Assembly: GCF_029227915.1 (NCBI RefSeq) | Contig: NC_079888.1 | Span: forward strand, 15,731,001-15,795,000 | DNA from: Hydractinia symbiolongicarpus | Lineage: Eukaryota; Cnidaria; Hydrozoa; Anthoathecata; Hydractiniidae | Length of the DNA: 64,000 nt | Direction of reading: 5' to 3' | Shown: positions 57,168 to 64,000 of the stretch, in pieces | How positions within the stretch are numbered: position 1 is the stretch's first letter | How the letters are laid out: the number at the start of each line of letters is the position of its first letter | Translations under genes and position numbers: made by a program | Notes under the pieces: model-generated | Seen by the model: only the letters and a program-made list of their open reading frames with translations | Database searches by the model: none | What the model was told of the DNA's origin: nothing

Positions 57168-59194
57168 ATGGAGCCAAACAAAGAGGAGAATGTAAAGACG
57201 TACGAAAATGAAGAAGAAAGACAGAAACAAATATCTCAAGACCACCATCTTAGAAGCTGTCCCGGTGATGTTGAAATACCGAACCGTATTTTTGTGAAAG
57301 GATTTGCAAAAGACTGCTCTGAAGAAGAATTGAAAAGCTTTTTTGAAATATATGGATTAGTTCACGATGCGAAAATTGTGCGCGATAATACAGGTATCAG
57401 TAAAGGCTATGGATTTGTGACATTTGATAGTCAAGAAATTGCAGAAAAAGTGAAAGCTATGGGTAATGTGATGTACAGAGACCGCGATTTAGTGCTGGGA
57501 CCTGCCAAACTTCGAAAAAAGAAGCCTGTTTTGGGTATTAGATTTCGTTCAGATCAATACGGATGGCAGATTCCCCAGCATCACGTTCCTTGTTACATTT
57601 CTCCAGATGGTGTTTGGTATTTTCAAACAATGCCAGTGGTTCCTTCATTTCCACCAACTCATTACCAGTTTGAGGTTTGTTCGTTTTAATGACTTTATCA
57701 AAAAATCTAATTATCTGTCAAAAATATTACAAATATAGGCATAAAAATAATTAAAAAAAAATTGATAGACGTAACAGAATTCAAGATTGCTTGTTTGAAC
57801 TGTTGTTTTTACCCTGTGAAATTCTGATTGGCTAGTAACAATTTAAGCCGCCAAAAATAGATCAAACCGACCAATAAGAGTACGGAAATTAATTTTCTTT
57901 TTCAATGCTTTCGGGGTTCTCCCTTGAGATTTTAGTAAACACCGTGTTTTTAAGTCTAAATGTTTTTTTCCGTGGGTAGATAAATTCTTATAAAGTTGAT
58001 AATAAAAAACGTTGTATTCAAAACAAATATATACGCTTTTTTCATGACAGCCGTGAAACTGAAGTTTGACTGTTCTTATATTTTTGAAGCATTTCGAGGT
58101 TCAGTTTGTTCAAACTTTATTATAACAACATTCAAATCGGAACAATATTTTCAGACTTGCTCTGGGATTTTTTTTATATTTTTTTACTTTGTCTATTTTT
58201 TTAATCATCTTCAAAGTACAAACTTGGACGCGAGTTGTTCTTAGTTGGCTCCTATTTAAAAACTTATGAAAAAATAGAAAGAAAGAGCGTGTAGCGTAGT
58301 ATTATACGCATCTACAATTCCTAAAATACAATAGGCTCTCCCTATCTGGAACTGTCTCTGTCATGAACAATTCTCATGAGTCAGTTCTATAAATATTTAA
58401 AGGAAAATTTTCGATATTAATCTATTTGAGCTAAGGCTATTGTGAACATCTTGACTCCAGGATAATGAAAGTTTTTGTAAATGTTGATGTTGATTTATTT
58501 TTTCGTTTCAGCCTTATGCACCGTCATACAGTCCCAATTGTTACCCCGACTCTGCACCCACATCTCCAACATGGCCTGTAGTGCCACAGATGCAAGTGCA
58601 AATGCAAGCACAACCAGTAACTAATCCACCACCGCAACCGCCGCAGCAACCACTTCCACCGCCACCACAAAATGCTCCACTTATCACCCATGAATCGCAC
58701 ACAGTGTATAACCATGCAAACTCAACTGCAACTCCTGTAACATTCACAACCTATCCCATTAGTACGTGTATTTTCCAGCTTATCAACCCTGTAGCCAAAA
58801 AGACACTTGTCCCTAAAAGTCAAATTAAACTAAGTTTGTTTAACTGCACATGTTTTAGATTTGAGGATTCTTCACTTTTGTTTTTGTTTTTCTGGTTAGT
58901 CCTGTCAAAAATGCGTTACACAAGCTTCCTTCAAAACTACACAAGTCATGGCTAAGAAATGAACCCGTAACTAGATTTTCTATTTCACTTTTAGATGTGA
59001 ATACGTTAACACCAGCAAACGAACAATACTTCAAATTGCAGAAAAGTTCTGCGGACAAAATGGAACTACAAACAGCCATGGCTTGTACATCTCCGGTCCA
59101 CTGCGTCCCAGTACATTATGACGGTAGTTTCATTTCAACAGAAGAGTCTGTCATCCCAGCCGAGGTAGGTCAGGGTAGTTTAAGGGGATGGTAA
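57168..59194 (+). CDS. BOLL: BOULE-like (DAZ family) RNA-binding protein
   Basis: Exons 57168-57674, 58512-58761 and 58995-59194, joined in phase to 318 aa. BOULE proteins bind 3' UTRs and promote translation of meiotic mRNAs in germ cells. A single RRM spans about residues 38-115: RNP2 IFVKGF (41-46) and RNP1 KGYGFVTF (79-86), preceded by IPNR, with YRDRDLVLGPA after it as in DAZ/BOULE. A Gln/Tyr-containing segment QYGWQIPQHHVPCY may be a degenerate DAZ-type motif. Exon 2 is Pro/Gln-rich. The end is uncertain: reading through gives a stop at 59192-59194, but a good donor (GAG|GTAGGT at 59164/59165) would allow further exons. 5' non-coding exons are possible. DAZ family membership is likely; an alternative would be another single-RRM protein of the Musashi/hnRNP type. 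Confidence 0.82.
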
Positions 59195-60728
59195 ATCATA
59201 TCTCAGTTATTATTTACCTGATGTTTGAACGCATACCCTTAGGCTTTAAACTTTACCAAAAGGAAAAAATTACATAAGGACAATTTTCAAAAAATAAACT
59301 ATATCAAAATTTAAAAAAACAATTTTTTTCTGATATTAGTCAACAAAAAAGTTGAAAAAGTCGTAAATATTTTTGCCGTTGGATACAAATAAATTTCTTT
59401 TTTTTATATCAAACACCGTAAACATTGATAGAAACTCATTTTTTTTTAAATATAATTTCATAAACTCATAATGCAATAACAAGGGGCATAACTAGCCAAT
59501 ACTTACCAGCGCCACTCGCCATTGTTGGGATAGGCTTTTAAAAGAACACAAGCCAGCGTCTTTCTCTCGCAGTCGGTTTTTTAAAAGGCACTGGAGACGA
59601 TTTTGCTAGATCACAATGGCCTTTTTTTTAGAGTGTTCACCATCCCAATATCGTTTACTTCGACTCAAGTAAAATGAAAACAGTTGTTATAAACGAAATG
59701 CCAAAACATATTCACGTGGTGTAATGGCAACATATTGGTTGGATCACGTGACAGCTTTTATTGACGAGACAACTTTCAGTCACGTGACTTGTAACCAGTC
59801 TATTTTTAACAGAAAATTTTGAACACAATTTTTAAGCGTTTTTTAGACGCGTGTTCTTTGAAAGAAGAAATCGTATATATAATTTATTATATATATTTAT
59901 ATATATTTATAGTGCTTTTTATTAAGTTACGACTTTTCTATTTATATCTTATCTATATATTTATATTTAACTATTATTTAAAGTGATACATAAGTATAAT
60001 TTTCTTATTTTTCTTTTCCATTTTTCTGTTTCACCTGTCATCCGAACTAATATTCTTATAAAGCATGTTCTTATGAAAGAAAAAGAAATCGTGTATCAGT
60101 AGCCTTAACTCGTAGAATCGATTTTTTTGTAGTGTGGTATAAATTTATAAAAAGTGAACGCATACGCACAATTGCACAAGGGGGAATTCAAAAAACAAGG
60201 CTGCTAAATTGATTGTAAGTTGACATTACGAGACCTTTTCACTAAGAACGCAAAATAACTTTAAAACAATTGGAATCAGTGTGATTGAACTGATCTGAAG
60301 GTGTTAAGGGAATTTGCACCTTGAAGTCGTTCAGCATTGCAAAATAAATCCATCATATATATATCGAAATAAAGAAAATATAACGGGTAGAAACGTATTG
60401 TCTTTATTGTCTCTATTATGCAGTCTATGATTTATGCATGGGAAATGTACATAGATATTTATTTTAGATCTTCGAATGTTTTTCGTTTAAATGAGAATCA
60501 TGTATGCATGTAAATTTATTGTATGTCATATTTTCAATCTTTTATTTTCAAGAATAAAGTCCGCAAATTCATTCTGTATTTTTCTTAAGTTCTATCCTAT
60601 GAACTCTTGGTTGATCGCACCTAAATAGATGTTGCGATAAAGAAACGTCTGAACACCCCGAAACAAGCAAATCACAGAAAAAAACACTGTTTCAAAAATC
60701 AATACGCTTCATCAATCTACTCAGAACC

Positions 60729-60798
60729 AACCTCGATCGCAGGTCCTAAAGCGTTTTTTAATATGGGCAAAACCGCTACAAGCCCTGGGATCGAGGTT
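60729..60798. repeat. Short inverted repeat, 10-bp perfect arms
   Basis: AACCTCGATC at 60729-60738 and GATCGAGGTT at 60789-60798, with partly complementary inner sequence. Possibly a miniature foldback element. Confidence 0.6.
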
Positions 60799-61245
60799 GA
60801 CCCATAACATACAGCAGTTACAATTAGACCATTTTTACACCTGAAAAGGAAATTTTCCCAAATTCATTCGCTGGAGAAAATGTTCCATAACAACGATCAT
60901 TTATTTCCTTATTTGTCTCTTCTGATTCTTAGTATAGAGTTTAAAAAATAGACGAGTAAATTACTGTATCCCAATAAATTGATTTTTGTAACAAAAATCA
61001 ATAATTTTTGGGTTTTTTCAGTAAACCTACGCAGTTGTTCTTATTTGCAAAAGAAACAAACAACAATAGACCAAAAACTAACAAATTTATTGTTGCAGAC
61101 CTTTCATATGAGAGATGGAAGCCAAGCTTCAAAATAAATTTATCAAAATACCATCATCAACGGTGCGAAATAAATTTTATTTATTTCATCAAACTCTTCA
61201 GAAGAAATTTTCTGTATAAACCAGTAAAACTTTGCTGAATCAGTA

Positions 61246-61678
61246 CTATTCTATTTCCAAATAATGGCAATGGGGTAAATTTGTATTTCTCAGTTTTATA
61301 TTGATGGAAGAATTGGCAAATACTTTAGCATCGTGAACGTAATCATATGTATTCAACATCCATAAAATAGCCTTTGTAATCACATAGGGACTGGATATTG
61401 AGGGAAAAATATTTTTTATAGCAGAAATAGTCCTGTGAGTTCCATCAACGCACCCAAACGCTTGCGTCATTCCAAACTTACCTTTAAACTCAGAAAATTT
61501 TATCGCATTGTTGTGTTGATTCCTTGGACAAGAAATATGTTTTTTGTCCAAGGTATTTCGATATAGCCTCGCAAACTGAATTTAAAACTGCAGAAACCGT
61601 ACAGATTGCGACGCCAACTATTCGCCGACACACCAAGGAAGCCAGTATCTTTCCAGTAATATAAAGCGATAGCCACAA
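61246..61678 (-). pseudogene. PIF/Harbinger transposase (HARBI1-like) remnant
   Basis: Two minus-strand frames, 61490-61678 and 61246-61551, together resemble the Harbinger DDE nuclease. VGVAICTVSAVLNSVCEAI matches the helical region before the nuclease, [18 protein letters not shown] carries the first catalytic Asp (DGTH), and YVHDAKVFANSSI matches the GSVHDSRVF-type block with the second Asp. The frame changes between about 61490 and 61551, and parts of the nuclease core, the third acidic residue and the N-terminal half are missing. Dead copy; no terminal repeats found. Confidence 0.75.
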
Positions 61679-61840
61679 TTTCCTGCAGGTTTAGCTCTAC
61701 TGTTCAGCGATAATGGATCCGGAGATATATATTAACGTAAATCAGAAACCAATTTGTAAAAGGTGAGTGATATTTTAAATTTTTTTTTCACGTTTCACCT
61801 GGAGCTATATCAGTTAAAATATTCTACCATCACTTTTCTA

Positions 61841-61900
61841 TGATACAAACACTTGTTCTGTGATACAAACACTTGTTCTGTGATACAAACACTTGTTCTG
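61841..61900 (+). repeat. 20-bp tandem repeat, three perfect copies
   Basis: Unit TGATACAAACACTTGTTCTG repeated three times in a row. Perfect identity suggests a recent expansion. Confidence 0.9.
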
Positions 61901-62453
61901 CGTTACTCTTATGCAGAAAGGGCACAAAGGGGTCCTTTTTGGGGTCGGGATCCAACTTTTACTGGGCCAGGGTGTTACTTTTCCACCATGTCTCTTTATG
62001 TTTTCATCATAACGTATTTTTGGAAATACACGCTTTTAGCTTATCTACAAAATTTTCCGAAAATACCAAAAATGACAGGAAGGTTAAAATACTTAATAGC
62101 ACCCCCTGTTTTATATGGTTACAACAAAATAAATGTTTCCAGTTTCACATTGCGCTACTCTGTGTCATCCAATCAAACTTTTTGTTAAATAAAAAAAACT
62201 TTTTTACAACGTTGCACAAAATGGTGTTGTAATGTATATCTTCAAAACAAATAAATATTACAAAACAGCTTAAATTTCCATATTATAAATTTGAACGAAA
62301 CTTGTGATACAACGAGCTAGCTTACTTAAAAACAATAAGGCCTTTTAACATAAAACCATTTCACCAAAAAAGAATTTGTAGTATAACTCAATGCAACGAA
62401 GTCTATTCCATGTGGTAAAGAATTTGCTATAAAAAATCTTTACTATTCTCTAC

Positions 62454-63047
62454 TTATAATTCTACGTGCTGGTTTTTAACTTCTTCGATTTTTTTCACAT
62501 AATCAGATTTTTCCACACAGCCGCTACATTTCTCGTCCCAGTCGTTCAAGATCTTTTTTAATTCTTTTACTCGCATCTTCTTTAGGTTGATATTTTTCCA
62601 GTCAAGTTCTTTGTCGTATTGTAAGTCACATATTTGCTTGTCTTTTCGTTTTAAATCTTCGCAGATTTTAGGAACACCTTTAAAGTAGGCGAGTGGTTTT
62701 GTGATATCTTTTAAAACGTACGTTGCTGAGTCATCAGTACCTCCAACATAATAACACTGGGAAGAAAGAGAACAGAGTTTACAGTAAGTAGACTTTGTAA
62801 AAATTAACAACAGCAAAGAAGTGTCAAGGCTTAAAAAGTTCTTAATAAAATCACCATTCTGTAAAATACACGACGACAAAGCCAGCAAAGTTTCCACAAA
62901 ATGCATAGCATTTTTTACTTACAAATCTATTTTCTTTGTTCTTTGCTTTGCGACAGGCTTTCTTCAATTTCTCTGTCAAAACATTTTGATCTTTTCTATC
63001 ACTTTCATCTAACGTCTTTTCAAATTTGGTCAAAAACTTTACGCACA
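62454..63047 (-). CDS. MANF: MANF/CDNF-type ER-resident neurotrophic factor, 3' part
   Basis: Two exons, 62923-63047 and 62454-62756. They encode about 141 residues that match MANF from just after its first cysteine pair to the end. The upstream exon with signal peptide is not in the window, or not recognised before 64000. The incoming phase needs one base, as expected for a codon such as the Val before CVKF. Motifs: ACRKAKNKENRF, CYYVGGTDDSAT, KICEDLKRKDKQIC, then the SAP-like C-terminal domain LKKMRVKELKKILNDW with the CSGC (CXXC) motif. It ends HVEL, an ER retention-type tail. MANF acts in the ER and is secreted on stress; the animal family usually has eight conserved cysteines. Confidence 0.92.
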
Positions 63048-64000
63048 CTAAATAGAAGATAGATCAGAGGAAATAAATTAAAACATAATACATACGACCT
63101 TAAGTAACTATTATAGGGTCACAAACCCATATTAATATATCCCTACTTCAAATACTTTTTTAATTTATTCAATATTTTGCAAGTTAGCAAATTAAACTAC
63201 CTTCGCCTCAAGGTAAGGTACAAAACGAAGATAAATTATGCAGAAAAACTTTTATATTTTTGTACTTTGAAACAGCAGGGCCACTAAACCATGAAATGTT
63301 TGTCACTTAAAACTTGTATTTATTAAAAGAAACATAAAAACTCACAAAATCTTTATGTCCATGATTTATTAATTTTCAAAATGATGAGAAAAATAATTAC
63401 ATGAGGTACTAGGAAGTTTGTTGCCACACTAGTTAAAATTAAGAGATGCCTTTCCCTTCTACCAACAATGACAGCTAAAGCACTATGGACAGTTAAAAGA
63501 CTTTATAGTGTTAGGGCCTTTTCATATGAGAACCGGGAAACTCGCCTATCGAGTTTCCCGGTAGAGCGGGCTAATATTAACTAGGGTTTATATGTAAATT
63601 TGTCATTTCCCATCCCGGGTTTATATGAAGAAAAATTAGCGGGAAACTAAAAGTGGCGGGTGAATATGTAAGCAAATATGGCTTTCAACAACAGAAAAAA
63701 GAAGATAGCGATACTGTTTATGCTTGAAACAACTTTGTTATCACTATTAATTATTTCTCAATTTTTTTGAAAATTACCATCATTTCTGACCAATTTAAAT
63801 ATTATTCATTAACATCTCCCACACGCTTGAAACAGGATTAAAAGTTAATCTTAGATCAATCTCAATTGTAATTTTAGTGAAACTTGGTGTTTAGAGCATG
63901 TTTCATGGTTTTGTTGTCTTTTATTACAAATACACTATGATACAAAAACAAATAAGGTTACATAAACTTTTTCCGTACTTTGCCACCAGGTTTTTCTGTT
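63048..64000. other. Upstream MANF intron/flank, partial repeat
   Basis: No upstream MANF exon with a fitting phase was found. A perfect 12-bp-arm hairpin (63533-63561) lies in a stretch of repeated CGGGAAACT/CCCGGG-type segments (about 63520-63660). The rest is AT-rich. Confidence 0.5.
63533..63561. repeat. Perfect hairpin, 12-bp arms
   Basis: CCGGGAAACTCG-cctat-CGAGTTTCCCGG. A related GCGGGAAACT lies near 63638, and TTCATATGAG / TTTATATGAAG flank the block, suggesting part of a foldback element. Confidence 0.65.

Larger units (their letters stand above)
59195..62453. other. Spacer between BOULE-like gene and MANF
   Basis: May include the BOULE 3' UTR or additional exons (a candidate AATAAA lies near 60345). 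Also holds AT-rich sequence around 59880-59980, a hairpin (60729-60798), the Harbinger remnant (61246-61678) and a 20-bp tandem repeat (61841-61900). The overlapping frames of 111-119 aa at 61853-62232 are not conserved-looking and are not called. Confidence 0.55.

Noticed and set aside
58524-58747. Trp/Gly-rich minus-strand open frames
   Set aside because: They mirror the Pro/Gln-rich exon 2 of the BOULE-like gene.
61853-62232. Two overlapping plus-strand frames of 111 and 119 aa
   Set aside because: They begin in the 20-bp tandem repeat, overlap each other, and show no domain or family resemblance.

Overview
This is a eukaryotic, animal-type nuclear segment, not a prokaryotic one. It is strongly AT-rich. 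Its recognisable proteins are split by short GT-AG introns, and the spacers are full of tRNA-derived SINEs, short foldback elements, microsatellites and minisatellites. The gene set (ELAPOR/EIG121-like, GMPPB, MED20, ARL8, BOULE/DAZ-type RRM protein, MANF/CDNF) is metazoan. High AT, compact introns and sphingomyelinase D-like proteins fit an early-branching invertebrate, most simply a cnidarian such as a hydrozoan. That placement is inference.

Layout: (1) 162-9204, minus strand, 5' part of an ELAPOR1/2-like membrane receptor gene whose 3' part lies beyond the left edge. (2) 9205-17227, repeat-rich spacer. (3) 17228-24049, minus, complete 10-exon GMPPB gene (360 aa). (4) 24050-27479, spacer with SINEs in inverted orientation and a LINE fragment; GMPPB and MED20 are head to head here. 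(5) 27480-30541, plus, complete MED20 (5 exons, 201 aa). (6) 32190-36346 and 40493-45069, minus, a tandem pair of secreted sphingomyelinase D/phospholipase D-like genes. Each has six exons of identical length, encodes 376 aa and carries an extra C-terminal domain with ten cysteines. Their upstream regions also share repeated boxes. (7) 49433-55338, minus, complete ARL8 (7 exons, 185 aa) with a long first intron packed with SINEs and a LINE 3' end. (8) 57168-59194, plus, BOULE-like RRM gene; the 3' end is uncertain. (9) 61246-61678, minus, remnant of a PIF/Harbinger transposase. (10) 62454-63047, minus, last two coding exons of MANF; its 5' part lies off the right edge.

The genes do not form one pathway. 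They are mostly housekeeping (nucleotide sugar synthesis, transcription, lysosome/endosome trafficking, ER stress) plus one germline regulator and one secreted lipase-like pair. The most unusual content is the duplicated SMaseD-like locus, including a foldback element inserted next to a splice donor in one copy and multiplied upstream boxes. Second are several tRNA-derived SINE families, two of which share a central body but have different tRNA heads.

All exon borders were read by eye from splice signals, reading frame and similarity to remembered family members. No alignment or search was run.
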